From: Bolinopsis microptera
Lineage: Eukaryota; Ctenophora; Tentaculata; Lobata; Bolinopsidae
Assembly: GCF_026151205.1 (NCBI RefSeq)
Contig: NC_087072.1
Coordinates: 1,569,375 to 1,633,374 of the forward strand
Length of the DNA: 64,000 nt
Reading direction: 5' to 3'
The notes below the pieces were generated by a model. That model did no database searches, had not been told where the DNA came from, and saw only the letters and a program-made list of their open reading frames with translations. Positions 12,021 through 22,261 of this stretch are shown piece after piece (position 1 is the first letter of the stretch; each line of letters starts with the position of its first letter). The position numbers and the translations under genes are program-made.

Positions 12021-12233
12021 CAGTCAATTGTAATTTCTATCATCGGATTCGGACTTAACTATATCATTGGATCAATGAAAAACTAGTTTAACTTTAAGTA
12101 AGGTAACTGCACCCACACGCAACCTTTCAAATTTCGGAGCTGAGAGTATAGACATTATAGACACACGCCACACATGATCTCAGCTATAATATTATGAGTA
12201 TTTATGATTTAGTTTGAATATCAAAATGATTAC

Positions 12234-12988
12234 CACTGCATGTAGGTATATCACAGTACTCCCATCGAGGCAAAGTTCCCTCAGCATTATAACACCAGGC
12301 GCCTGATTCACTGAGGAAAATGACGACACATGTTATAATGAAGAATTTCTAAAAGTAAAAAGAAATTTCACAGATCATTTATATTCCAAAGCCCCTTCAT
12401 TGCAGTTTTATTGTACTTGTAGATACAATAAATGTTTGTGCCCCTACCTTGTGCTCGACTTGATAACAATGATTATGGAACATTACCAGATATCAGATAT
12501 TGAAGACTTACCCGTCTGGATTTCTGCAATAGTTCTCTTGCAGTCCTGAATCAGAGTATCTGAAAATGTTTTTGTAATAAGCTATTTTCCTAAAGTAGGT
12601 AGTGTTGTGAATCGTAACTAACAATTTGGCTTCTGTCGAGAGCCCTTTTATAAACATTTCGAAGTTTGGGTGTAAAATGATTTAGGACACTTGATCGAAT
12701 AGAGTACATGTCTCATCTTCCAAAATCCGAATAATCTGGATAACAATAAATCCAAATCTGGATTATGCCGTATTGTGGCCGCCTGTGGGCGAGACTAGCT
12801 TATACTATACCTGCTGTGCCTTAGAACTTGAAGAAGCACCAAGAAAACTTACCGCTCAAGAGTTCTGTTGTGTACATTAGGTGATTGAGAGTCCCATCTC
12901 TGGCAGACGAGTCCTGATTCTGTGACAGATGCAGTTCCCCTGTAGTCTGATCCATCGTCATCCGCTTTATCAACACACTCGTATGGAG
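12234..12988 (-). CDS. Kringle domain encoded by three exons (continuation of the 13729-14401 gene)
   Basis: Three exons on the minus strand join in phase: 12853-12988, 12512-12559 and 12234-12310, each with AG before and GT after. Together they read as one kringle: YECVDKADDDGSDYRGT, then SGLVCQRWDSQSP, ENYCRNPDG and GAWCYNAEGT ending in WEYCDIPTCS. All six kringle cysteines and the typical CQRWD, NYCRNPDG and WCY blocks are present. Kringles bind proteins or lysine-like ligands outside the cell. The first of these exons starts with the two bases that complete the codon left open by the exon ending at 13729, so I place them in the same gene. The last exon ends in phase 1, so more exons should follow to the left; I did not find them. 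Confidence 0.8.
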
Positions 12989-13049
12989 CTGGAGTTAATC
13001 CATTTGTTATTCTTTTTAGAAACGTTAATAATGAATAAAATTAGATTGG

Positions 13050-13112
13050 GGTTTGCGGTAAATTGGAGCGCAGTAAATCTGCATTTGCGGTAAATTGAAA
13101 CGCAGTAAATTG
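13050..13112. repeat. Two short direct repeats inside an intron
   Basis: GTTTGCGGTAAATTGGAGCG is followed about 30 bp later by a near copy (ATTTGCGGTAAATTGAAACG), each ahead of CAGTAAAT. They lie in the intron between the lectin exon and the first kringle exon. Confidence 0.7.
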
Positions 13113-13543
13113 GAATCTGTAAACAAGGCCAGGGCGGGGTAAATCGGACATCTGTGAATCGGATCGCGCGGAGAATATCGTATATGATTTATAAAGGCTG
13201 TACGACCTATAATATGGAGTCGATGCAAACACTTAAAAAAACATATTTTCCAATATCTGGCATTCTGGCTCATTGTTTATACAAAGTGGAAATCATACGA
13301 TGTCAAGTTTAAAAACAATCACTAAGCCCTAAGGTATTCTACCCTAAACTTAAAATTATATGCAAAAATATTTGTACGTCATTATCATCACTCGATGGAC
13401 GATGACGTCATCAAGTTGAGCATGATTTTTGACAAAGTAACAACTTTTAAATCAAAGTCGATTAAAATCACGCATTTTGTGATTTAGTATTCTCTGCTGT
13501 TGGGTCATCTTTTGGTATGTAGGGAAGTCTGGTTTCTTTACTT

Positions 13544-13665
13544 AGGGATCGTTCACATATTACGTTATCAATATTTTGGAAATTTGTACTCCCTCCCCCC
13601 TCGATAATCAACCGTAATCAAGACCCAACCCCCCTCCTGACAGTGATATTACGTAATCATGGCCT
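13544..13665. mobile_element. MITE-like fragment with TTACGTAA motif
   Basis: The segment starts GGGATCGTTCACATATTACG and ends near GATATTACGTAATCATGG, with a C-rich interior (CAAGACCCAACCCCCCT). Very similar stretches occur at 45170-45225, 45380-45475 and, more loosely, 55545-55645. I infer a dispersed small non-autonomous DNA element. Exact ends and target duplication were not resolved. Confidence 0.5.
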
Positions 13666-13728
13666 GTTAGGTTTGACTACCTACTTTATCAAAATTTAAA
13701 AATAGTTCAATTTTAATTTAGACAGTAC

Positions 13729-14401
13729 CTTTGCCAATAATTTCTACTTCAGTCACAGCTATGTGTCCTGTACTCTTGCTGAGTTTCAGAGTGTTTCCTT
13801 CAGTGTTACAAATCAGTGTGTAGATCTGGTCTGCCTGCTCTAGTCCGTATGTTAGTTGGAGTGTTCCACAAGACTTCTGTTTTACCTCTCCCTGGTACAC
13901 TGACACATCTACGTTGGTATGAGAATCTACGCATATCTTGAAATTAGCTTCGCTTTGAGCACAATGATCACCAGGATTGTACCAGTTGTTGTAAAACACG
14001 CGGTAGATAAGGACCTTGTGGATAAAATAAGTTCTATCAAATTCTAGTTTTAACCAGCCTGCTCCGTTATCAGTTTCAGTTGCTGCTACTGTTGAGAGGT
14101 CCTTATCAACTGCATGTGCTACACCATCAATCGCCTCGTTTCCATTTAAAGTCTTTCCGTGTGTAACTCTTGTAGGAGTTATCTCTGCCATCTTTACCTT
14201 CCGAACTGAAATATTATTATAATTTGTAAATTCACATATTTCGGACACTTTGTCACTTCTCATTTCCAAAATGTTGCCCTCTTGACTGCTAATTGCTGAA
14301 AACCTTGACTTAATGGACCTACCCTTTGTAAGTTCACCATCTGATTCACCAAGAACAGTCCACGCCATCATTATAACGAACAGTATGAGTTTCGGCATCA
14401 T
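13729..14401 (-). CDS. Secreted F5/8-type C (fucolectin-like) lectin domain, first exon of a lectin-kringle gene
   Basis: The ATG at 14401 opens a hydrophobic signal peptide (KLILFVIMMAWTVLG), followed by a linker and, from about residue 80 to 223, a discoidin/F5-8C or fucolectin-type galactose-binding domain. The visible signatures are NEAIDGVAHAVDKDLSTVAA, ETDNGAGWLKLEFD and a C-terminal IAVTEVEIIG strand. Such domains bind sugars or lipids outside the cell. The exon ends at 13729 before a GT donor, in phase 1, and joins in frame to the kringle exons at 12853-12988 and beyond. The combined known part is 311 codons and open-ended. The product is most likely an extracellular recognition or matrix protein. 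The start choice rests on the signal peptide. Confidence 0.8.
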
Positions 14402-14846
14402 ATGTCGTGCTGAAACTGCCTTATCTCGTACTATGTACTATAAATAGACTTTAAGATAAACTAAACCAGTGCCACAAAACCAATGCTGTAAAGATAAATG
14501 TGAGCTAGTGTGCCTCTACAGAGAGCACCTCAACTCGACTAATAGTTTCCTTATGTATCATTCCTAGAGCCCTGCTCTCTTATCTGAACTCACAAAGGAC
14601 GGACTGGCTAAGCTGAGTAATTAACTCTTAGTATTATATAATAGTTTAATGACCATTGTTCTCTGGGTCCTGGTAGGTCGAGGAACCTTAGATCTACAGA
14701 TTCCAAGGGTGTGTGGTAGTTTTCAATTAGGAACTGAATTTCTTTATATTATTGAATGAAGTTTTAAGCTTAATAACTAATAAGCTTTCAGTTCGGAACT
14801 TGGTCGGACCATTATTTTTGTGACACAGAAATTATGTGTCTCAATT

Positions 14847-15040
14847 TAAGAAGACAAATGCCTGCCTGCCTAGGTCGATCCAGATGAAATCTGGAACGAT
14901 TTTCGTGACAGCGCTCCATTTATCTCTATCATTCATGAGCCAACGTAACTTATCAGGATCCAATCCAGTATCTTCTTGTAGGACGTCCGGAAAGGTCTTC
15001 TGTGGTCATCCTCTATACCGATGGCCATAAGAAGACAAAT
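14847..15040 (-). mobile_element. 5'-truncated RTE copy (about 168 bp) with 13-bp target-site duplication
   Basis: 14860-15027 matches the 3' end of the full LINE at 5342: the same TGCCTGCC tail, then CCTAGGTCGATCCAGATGAA and the region encoding the last ~50 residues. It is flanked by the identical 13 bp TAAGAAGACAAAT at 14847-14859 and 15028-15040. This is a dead-on-arrival insertion from 5'-truncated reverse transcription. It is clearly diverged from the full copy, so it did not come from that exact element recently. Confidence 0.9.
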
Positions 15041-15474
15041 ACCGTGATCACTAAAAATATAAGTATCACAAACAGATATAAATCGCATTATATACACATT
15101 TTACAAAACTTTTACTCTTATCATTTAAAAGAAGAAACAGCTATCATTTATAAATTAAACAGTTTTATCAAGTTACTGGATGTCAAATGCACTGGCTTTC
15201 AAATTTGCGATGCAATTCTAAAAAAATCCAAAATAAGTAAAAAATTTCATTCAGCAACGAAATAAAATATTGTTAGTGTGACGATTTTCACATCTATCCA
15301 CTTTAATCCGGTTAAATTATTATATTTGATCTTGTTTCTTTTTCGTACAGACTGTAGTGAAGTTAATTTTTTTTAAACGTGTTTTGGGTCTTATTTATGA
15401 TTTTTTTATAATTATCTTATTTATTTCATTGATGTATTGTCACGACGGGTTCGTTAGTGTTCCCTCTGACTATT
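15041..15474. other. Intergenic, nothing recognised
   Basis: AT-rich sequence; no supportable gene, repeat or RNA. Confidence 0.4.
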
Positions 15475-15641
15475 TAAGTTTAATTCCAGTTTAATTCCAG
15501 TTTAATTCCATCTATAAATCGATATCTTGTACTGCAAATGAAGATCCTGGTCTTAGAAACAGATTAAAATATTATTCAAATGTTTAACTAAGATGAGCAT
15601 GAATTAAACGGAATTAAACGGAATTAAAACGGAATTAAACG
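15475..15641. repeat. Foldback element: GTTTAATTCC repeats facing GGAATTAAAC repeats
   Basis: 15477-15510 contains three tandem GTTTAATTCC units. 15604-15641 contains four GGAATTAAAC units, the exact reverse complement. The arms could fold into a hairpin with a loop of about 90 bp. A related motif (ACGGATTAAAACGG) ends each copy of the 3.2-kb tandem repeat at 33290 and 36520. Confidence 0.8.
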
Positions 15642-16010
15642 TAAAGTTGTCGGAGATGGCACTAACACCATCGTCTCGACTATACATGAATGAATAACAT
15701 ATCTAGAGTAAGTAAAATTCGAGATTCAAGAATCATGAAAATTTAGAACAAAATTACTTAAAATTTAACTCCCGTACAAACAACCGAAATAGAAATAATT
15801 GCTGAAATAATAATTTAACATAAGAGGAAGTAGTAAAAGGCAACTTCAATGGTCACTAAACTGCGATATTAGTATTCAAGTCCACAAAAGACACATTCAT
15901 ACTCAAACAGTCCTCCCACTCACAGTCACAACGTACTGGAAACAGTAATCACTAGTGTTCCATGCTCGTACAACAGATCGTGAAATCTGCATAATGATGG
16001 TTGATCTGTA
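15642..16010. other. Probable 3' untranslated part of the LINE at 16011-18233 and spacer
   Basis: No ORF of its own. Since the LINE is on the minus strand, its 3' end should lie here, but I could not identify a tail or a target-site duplication. Confidence 0.4.
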
Positions 16011-18233
16011 TTATGTCTGTTGAGTTGGTAGTCCTGATGGGGTGACAGGCAGTATTGGCGTCTTTTTCGGGTTCCTGATGCGGTGACAGTTGCAAAGGAA
16101 TTTGCCCAGTTCTTGCACATGGGCAGAATTCATGATAGCTCCGTATTCCTTGAGCAGCAAAAGACTCTTAAGGTTTTCCGACAGTGAGAGTCTCGCTGAG
16201 TGGTACATTGGACATTCAGTGAGGCAGTGTTCTTCATTTTCAATGATTGTTCCTTCGAAAAAGGGGAGATATTCTAAGCCTTGAACGTTATCCTTGTTGC
16301 AGCAGAATCTGCAGGCTCTCGTCCACGTTCCAGTTTCTTTTGTGTATCTCCCTCTCTCAATAAGAAGGTCATGGCTACTGGAGCGGATTTTAGCTATGTG
16401 CATGCGACATTGACTATTCTTTAGATTGAGATACTGCTCCTCTCCGAATACCTGTTTGATAGTGCAGTAAAATTGCATTTTCTTTTGGGATGCTAAATCT
16501 GTTCTCCAATCTTTTACAAAGTGATCAACCAAATTTCCATGTGCAGTTGAGGTCGTTCCTTCTGCTCTGTGTTGGTCGGATCGAGCGAATTTGGCCGCTT
16601 TGGATTCAGACTGAGCGATCGAGTTCCAGGTCTTATACCAAGAGAGGTTTAGATTCTTCTGCTCTTGGAATGTCTGATGTACAAGAAAGTTGACGCTGCT
16701 CACGTCGGGTGATGTCTGAGACAATCTGTCGAAGTATCTCAGGCATTGTGGTAGTACCGACAGGGCCCATGGTAACCTGCCCGTATCTCCGTAACAGAAG
16801 TTGTTGTTAGCTTTCTTGTGTAAGCCGAGCACCCATTTCAGCATTTTCAGGTGTGTTGTCTCAAGTGCGTCCTTTGTTGCAGCTCTAGCAAGGTTCTGTC
16901 TTGAACCATCAGCGCAAGCCATCTCCTTTGCCATTTTTGTACACGGTAGCCATATCTGACAGGCGTACGTAGCGACTGGTTTAACGAGGCTGTCTATAAG
17001 CTTGAGCATGGTTTTTGTTGTTAATGCTCGAGTGTCGACCATGCGTCTGATCGAGAAAAATGCTCTTAGTGCTTTTTTCCTCAGTTCGTTCATGGCACCT
17101 TTAAATGAACCGTTGAGACTGAATTGAATGCCTAGATAGCAGTAAGATTTGGCCGATGAGATGTCCAGGTTCCCTAGTTTGAACCCGTAGGAGCACTTCA
17201 GCAAACGAGAGCTCGAGTTGAATACCATGATTTTGGTTTTGTCGATGTTAATTGACAGTTCCCATTTACTTGCAAATTCGTGCAGGCAATCAAGTTGTTT
17301 CTGCAGGCTTTTGGCGTCGAGTGCCAAAAGTATCAGGTCGTCTGCCCACAGAAGATGGCTGACCGGGAAGCCGTTCAGTTCTGGAATTGACAAGTCCTCA
17401 AGAGCTGCTAGTCTAATGGAGAGGTCATAAATGTATACCTTGAAGAGCTCCGGCGACATTGGATGTCCCTGTTCGGTACCAATGGTGACATCGATGGTGT
17501 CCGACAGCTTCTTGCTCAGTTTGATACGGGTAACTGAGTTGCTGTACATGTTCTGGAGGCAAGAGAAGAAGCTTCCTCCGATACCAAGTCTACTGAGTTT
17601 GTACATGAGAGCCTCCCTGCAGACTGTGTCGAACGCCTTACGATAGTCCACGAAGCAAGCGAATATTTTCTTCTTCAGCTTCTTTGTATACTTCTCGATG
17701 ATCGTTGTAAGGGTCAGGATATGGTCAGAGCACTGGGCACCAGCTCTGAATCCGAGTTGGTGAGGGAAGTCGGGACAGACGACTTTACGGAATTCGATCA
17801 GCCTATCAAGGAGGAGGGATGCAAAGAGTTTTCCAAGGCAACTTCCTACTGTGATTGCTCTATAGTTATCGGGGTTCTGCTTGTCCCCCTTTTTGTGTAG
17901 GGGGGTAGTTATTGAGCAGTTCCAGGGGTAGATTCCTTGCGTTAGGCAACCATTGAATAGTTTCAGAAGGACTTTTTGGAGACCGAGTTTGGAGCTCTTG
18001 AGCATCTCGTTGGAGATAAGATCACATGAAACGCTTTTGTTATTCTGGAGCTTATTGGTGACTTTCTCCAGTTCTTGGATAGTAAACTCTGTGTTGAGTT
18101 TTTCAAGTTCGACTGATGGCTCGAGGTGGTACTCGGTTCCCTGTTCATGAACAATATTACAACATGGGAGCGATCCCACAAAAATAGAAAAAAAAGTAAT
18201 CTGGATAAGTCCTTTTCTGAATAATATGTCCAT
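16011..18233 (-). CDS. 5'-truncated LINE reverse transcriptase with WADD motif
   Basis: This 740-codon ORF encodes a reverse transcriptase without its N-terminal endonuclease. Motifs in order are TTPLHKKGDKQNPDNYRAI, LGFRAGAQCSDHIL, CFVDYRKAFDTV, GTEQGHPMSPELF and LLWADDLILLA (near residue 298), followed by INIDKTKIMVF. The C-terminus has a CCHC-like C-x2-C...H-x4-C segment (RACRFC ... EEHCLTECPMY). The first ~45 residues do not look like LINE protein and are probably flanking sequence read in frame. It is clearly related to the ORF at 36699-39896. I place it among APE-type LINEs near CR1/L2, clade not settled. The copy lacks endonuclease and is presumably dead, although the remaining frame is intact. 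Confidence 0.8.
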   Translation of the reverse strand: MDILFRKGLIQITFFSIFVGSLPCCNIVHEQGTEYHLEPSVELEKLNTEFTIQELEKVTNKLQNNKSVSCDLISNEMLKSSKLGLQKVLLKLFNGCLTQGIYPWNCSITTPLHKKGDKQNPDNYRAITVGSCLGKLFASLLLDRLIEFRKVVCPDFPHQLGFRAGAQCSDHILTLTTIIEKYTKKLKKKIFACFVDYRKAFDTVCREALMYKLSRLGIGGSFFSCLQNMYSNSVTRIKLSKKLSDTIDVTIGTEQGHPMSPELFKVYIYDLSIRLAALEDLSIPELNGFPVSHLLWADDLILLALDAKSLQKQLDCLHEFASKWELSINIDKTKIMVFNSSSRLLKCSYGFKLGNLDISSAKSYCYLGIQFSLNGSFKGAMNELRKKALRAFFSIRRMVDTRALTTKTMLKLIDSLVKPVATYACQIWLPCTKMAKEMACADGSRQNLARAATKDALETTHLKMLKWVLGLHKKANNNFCYGDTGRLPWALSVLPQCLRYFDRLSQTSPDVSSVNFLVHQTFQEQKNLNLSWYKTWNSIAQSESKAAKFARSDQHRAEGTTSTAHGNLVDHFVKDWRTDLASQKKMQFYCTIKQVFGEEQYLNLKNSQCRMHIAKIRSSSHDLLIERGRYTKETGTWTRACRFCCNKDNVQGLEYLPFFEGTIIENEEHCLTECPMYHSARLSLSENLKSLLLLKEYGAIMNSAHVQELGKFLCNCHRIRNPKKTPILPVTPSGLPTQQT

Positions 18234-18252
18234 CTGGAAATACTTCTATCAA

Positions 18253-18450
18253 TTACCGACAAAAAGAAACAATAATGGTTTCCCAAAATAGTCTGTGAAC
18301 AGTGTGCTTATATGCGTAATGTTCCAGGACCATGGTAAGATGTCTGAGATTAGATGCTGTATAGCTAGCTGTAAAGTCTCCTTTTGTAGGTTTCCTCTTC
18401 TCGGGTAAGGCAGGTAAAACTTCTGGTAGTCTCTTGTAAGTTGTGTTCAT
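18253..18450 (-). CDS. Possible exon of an unknown gene
   Basis: An open stretch follows a good acceptor (TATCACTTTTCCAG) and an ATG, reading MNTTYKRLPEVLPALPEKRK and ending in LFWETIIVSFCR before a stop, or before a possible GTAATT donor. The composition is protein-like but I recognise no domain. It lies immediately upstream of the truncated LINE, which may have landed in or next to it. It may be a terminal exon or a chance ORF. Confidence 0.3.
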   Translation of the reverse strand: MNTTYKRLPEVLPALPEKRKPTKGDFTASYTASNLRHLTMVLEHYAYKHTVHRLFWETIIVSFCR

Positions 18451-19978
18451 TATCTGGAAAAGTGATAATTGTTAAGGAAAGGAACTCTATCAGCTTCAAA
18501 TCAGTTATTAGCGGGTTCTCTGCTGATGTTCTTATAGTTGGAAAATATTTCAAGTACAATAATGCGAAAGTTATCATTATACAATATACATGGACGATTT
18601 CAATGTAGGTGAGTGATAGTGAAAGTGAGCTACCTTCAAGCGAGTACGTTGTCTGGAGTTGATAGCAAGGTGCTTACTACTCATCTCGTTTGGAGACTGG
18701 TACTTTCTTCTACTTTGTCTGAACCTGTGATATATATATTGCGTTAAATACTTTCAACACTACTATATAACAAATAATTTGAGCCTGAAGATGGCGTTGA
18801 CGCCGAAAATTTGCCCTTACTCCTAACTTCCTTGTTTCACTTGTCCTTGTCTCTTCCAACCGGATATTATCCAACTATCAGTATTTAAATAGAGTCCACA
18901 AAATACTTCAGCCCCTCACCCCAATACTTAAATCCTCCGCTCATTGATTTCAAGCCAATAATTGAGCGATTATCTTCCTCGAAAATATCATAACTCAGAT
19001 AATATGTTCCAAATACAAGCAAAATGACCTACTTTGATAATTGTGAAGATGTCACCGACCGAATCTTTGTCTTAGGAGTTTTAGACCAAAAATTGGAGAA
19101 CTATCCTGTCGGATGGTTGTACATTATTATAGTCAGTGTTAGTTGTTAGTATTAATGAGCTACTAATTAACCATTTAATACACTAATTTAACTTGATCAG
19201 TAAAGAATTAAACTTAATCAGTGAAGGATGCAGGCTGGTGTATTTCTCAGTAGAGACTTCTAAAAATCTTTTAATAGTCCATAACATCTGATCTTTTTCT
19301 CAAACGGCACCTTGTTCTCCTTATTGTGCTAATTCCGGGAAGCATTCTCATGAATTTTGCTTAAGCGATTTCAATTAACTTACGTTTTATAAAGTTACAC
19401 TTCCATTTTTTATCAATTATACCCATGGTTTTCCAGGCACTGTGTCCACGAGAGTTCAATTCAGCGATTCATATTGTTTAACTTTTTCTATTTTTGTTTT
19501 ATGAAGTGATTGTGTCAACCCACCAAAATGAAAAGTCTTAAACGCAAATACAATGACGACTGAAATAACGACTGCCCTCCCATTGAGAGGCTCCCAACGC
19601 AACCGGCCACAAATTATGCTCGTGTATACGCGTAGTGTATCGTTTATACACTACACATAATACATAATTCACTACACATAATACATAATAAAGCCAGTAG
19701 TTAGTCTAATGATGCGTAAAGCACAACATCTTTCGTCATAATATCATTATTTCGTAGTCCAGTGTAAAATATTGCATCATAAACTTTGTTTAGATAAATT
19801 ATTGATGTCATATGTTTTTCAATATGCGTTGCGAGCTCCCAAAAGGGTTTATATTTTAAGTAGACCATTTGAAAACATCTTTTACTGCGGACTGCCGTCT
19901 GCCACATATATACAGTTAGCTTACTTTGAATTCTTTCATAATTTTATATTTAGTGTTTACCGTGACTTATGTTACACT
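18451..19978. other. Intergenic, nothing firmly recognised
   Basis: No supportable gene. Short ORFs are random-like. Near 18785 the sequence CTGAAGATGGCGTTGACGCC is more GC-rich than its surroundings and may be repeat-derived. Confidence 0.4.
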
Positions 19979-20743
19979 CAGTAGGCACCAATGTTTTGGA
20001 TCAGCCGAAATAGATTTAACAAATGTTTTTTAACAAAAATTACATCAGATGGCAAGATTGATAAAGAAATAAGTGTCAGGATTAGAAAAGCAACCGGAGC
20101 TTTTAACCAACTCAACAACATTTGGAAGAATAAGAACATAAGCATTAACAACAAAGTGCGAATCTACATCGCAGCTGTTCTTACCATTCTGACCTATGGA
20201 TGTGAGATATGGAACACGACTCAAGTGCAGACAAGAAGATTGGAGTCTTTCCATCAGTAGGTACTGCTTAAGAAGAATCCCGAGAGTGAGGTGGTTCCAT
20301 CGAGTAAGTAATGAGGATGTTTTAAGAAGGGCATCAATAACTGCTCTTGCTGACATAATAACAACAAAACGGCTGCGTTGGTTTGGACATGTCAGTAGAA
20401 ATAGAATGCCTGAAGATCGGTTACCCAACTATTTACTCGAATGGAAACCCAAGCATGGGAAGAGATCAAGAGACAGGCCTAGGAAGAGCTTAAATGATGT
20501 ATTTATTGAGGATGCTGAGCAGAGATTGGATCGTAATGGACTCACGATTCATGATTGTATAAGAAGATTAGCTGCAGACCGAAAGGGATGGAGAAATGTT
20601 ACCCGCCGAAGTTGTATAATACAAAATAATGACGCAGTCGACGCAGACTAATCCTTTTGGATGGAGATCTCGCCATGTAACATGTATGTATGTAGGCAGT
20701 AGGCACCAATGTTTTGGATCAGCCGAAATAGATTTAACAAATG
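19979..20743 (+). mobile_element. 5'-truncated LINE insertion flanked by a perfect 47-bp target-site duplication
   Basis: 19979-20025 and 20697-20743 are identical over 47 bp (both begin CAGTAGGCACCAATG and end GATTTAACAAATG). Between them, 20026-20696 is the 3' part of a plus-strand LINE ending in a short GTAT-type repeat tail just before the second duplication. The long flawless duplication shows the insertion is recent and complete at both ends. Confidence 0.92.
20028..20651 (+). pseudogene. C-terminal fragment of a LINE reverse transcriptase, frameshifted
   Basis: The first frame reads ITSDGKIDKEISVRIRKATG and YGCEIWNTTQVQTRRLE, the thumb region that follows the catalytic core in RTE/CR1-like LINEs. 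Near 20250 the reading jumps to the other plus frame, which continues YCLRRIPRVRW, TKRLRWFGHVSRN and DRPRKSLNDVFIEDAEQRLD to the stop at 20651. The endonuclease and catalytic motifs are absent. It belongs to a different family from the element at 5342, though the C-terminal WFGHV block is shared. Confidence 0.85.
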
Positions 20744-22096
20744 GTTTGCACAAGTTTTTCTCACTCTGGAATCTAGCTGCAGTCTGGTGGTGTTGAGTTT
20801 CATGAATATTTCTCTAACCTTCATAATTACTAAGTCATGCTGAATTGCTTCATTGCAGATATTTTGGTCTTGTGTAATGTGTAAATGTAATTTACAAATT
20901 TAATTTACAAATTGTAAAATAGTAACATTTATTTGAATTTTGACTTGAAACTAGACCGAGTTACATTATTTTACCAGCTAGCCAGCGCAGCGGTAATTAT
21001 TTTTCTTGGTAACCCTACACCTAAAATATGTACTTCCTTCATGTTGTAGGACTAGGCGATGACGTTCTGAACATGCTGTAGTTTTGAACTTTTATTGATG
21101 ATTTGCCACATCGACTGTGTTTCGTTTTCCGTGTAAGCCTGTACTTAATACTTTAATAGTACCATTCCAGATTGGAGCAAGTTAACCGGTCTTGTCCCTT
21201 GTTTAGTCATTAACCAGGCTGGTACTGGCGACTGATTGCTGATACGTCATTCTTGTATTTTTAAAACTTATATCATATATTGCATTATTGACAAACATTC
21301 TTACTTATTACACTCCACACCTGGTGTATTAATATTATACACTCCGTGGTATTTAATTGAAACTTAATCTCACGCTAGATTTTCACTCACTATACATTTT
21401 GTACTATAGCTTCCAGAATTTTCAGTCTGGCTTTTAGTTTGGGTTGTATTGTGTTTGTTTGAGAGTTTGGAAGTCTTTAGACTGTTCATGGTTTACTCGA
21501 ATTATTCAGTTATGAGCTCAAGGATAAATACACCACCAGCTTGCTTGTACTTGGTGCTATGCACTTACAGCACGGAGATCGAACTCCTAATCTCTCAGTT
21601 GTAAAATCCCATTCACGCCAACAGACCACTGTCCACCAAGCCCGACGGCATTCCACATTTATGACAATATAATAAATCTTGGTAATAATTAGTAATTATT
21701 ACGAATATCAATTATTATCAAAAATTGATTTTAATTTCAATATCATTGAGTTTTACAATACACCAATATTCAGTGTCTAGTGTTTATATATGAGACAATT
21801 GAAGTGATATGTGACTCAGTTTAGTGCAACGTGGAGTCGTTAAATCAGCTACCCAAAACACAGGTTAACATATTTTTAGTTAATTACTGACAGTAATCAG
21901 CATGTAGTGGCATCTGATTGAATATGTAAAAAATATGCTATTCCTATCCGTTCTAATTGCCTTGCTGTCAAAGATAACGTAGGCATTTTCAGAAATCGAC
22001 ATACAGAGAATAATGTTAAATCGAAGAACAAAAGCCGATTACATCAGCAAATAAAGGTAAGAAAAGAATATATTGGACAAAAAAGATGCGTGACAC
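20744..22096. other. Upstream intergenic region of the NERD-helicase gene
   Basis: No supportable ORF. A tRNA-like segment (about 21570-21640) is listed separately. The promoter of the downstream gene should lie in the right part, but no clear element was identified. Confidence 0.4.
21570..21640 (-). repeat. Possible tRNA-derived SINE head
   Basis: On the minus strand, TGGTCTGTTGGCG (A-box-like, about 21616-21629) is followed about 30-40 bases later by GAGTTCGATCTCC (B-box-like, about 21574-21586). This is the spacing and motif pair of an RNA polymerase III internal promoter. A complete cloverleaf was not established, so a SINE remnant is more likely than a functional tRNA. Confidence 0.4.
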
Positions 22097-22099
22097 ATG

Positions 22100-22186
22100 A
22101 CTGACATGTCCCACACTGACATGTCCCACACTGATATGCCCCACACTGACATGTCCCACACTGACATGTCCCACACTGATATCACA
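22100..22186. repeat. 15-bp minisatellite at the 5' edge of the NERD-helicase ORF
   Basis: About six copies of CACACTGACATGTCC with minor variation. In the frame of the downstream gene it would encode repeated TDMSH, but I regard it as 5' untranslated or promoter-proximal because a better start lies at 22262. Confidence 0.9.
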
Positions 22187-22261
22187 GTATTTTTTAACAC
22201 AAATAATAAAATTACAAATGGTGACAATCAACTGTTTCAGATAAAGTTCTCTTCAAAAACG

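Noticed and set aside
22097..22261. Upstream start of the NERD-helicase ORF at 22097
   Set aside because: The extra 55 residues are mostly a translated 15-bp minisatellite, and the next ATG (22262) sits just ahead of the membrane anchor, as expected for a true start.
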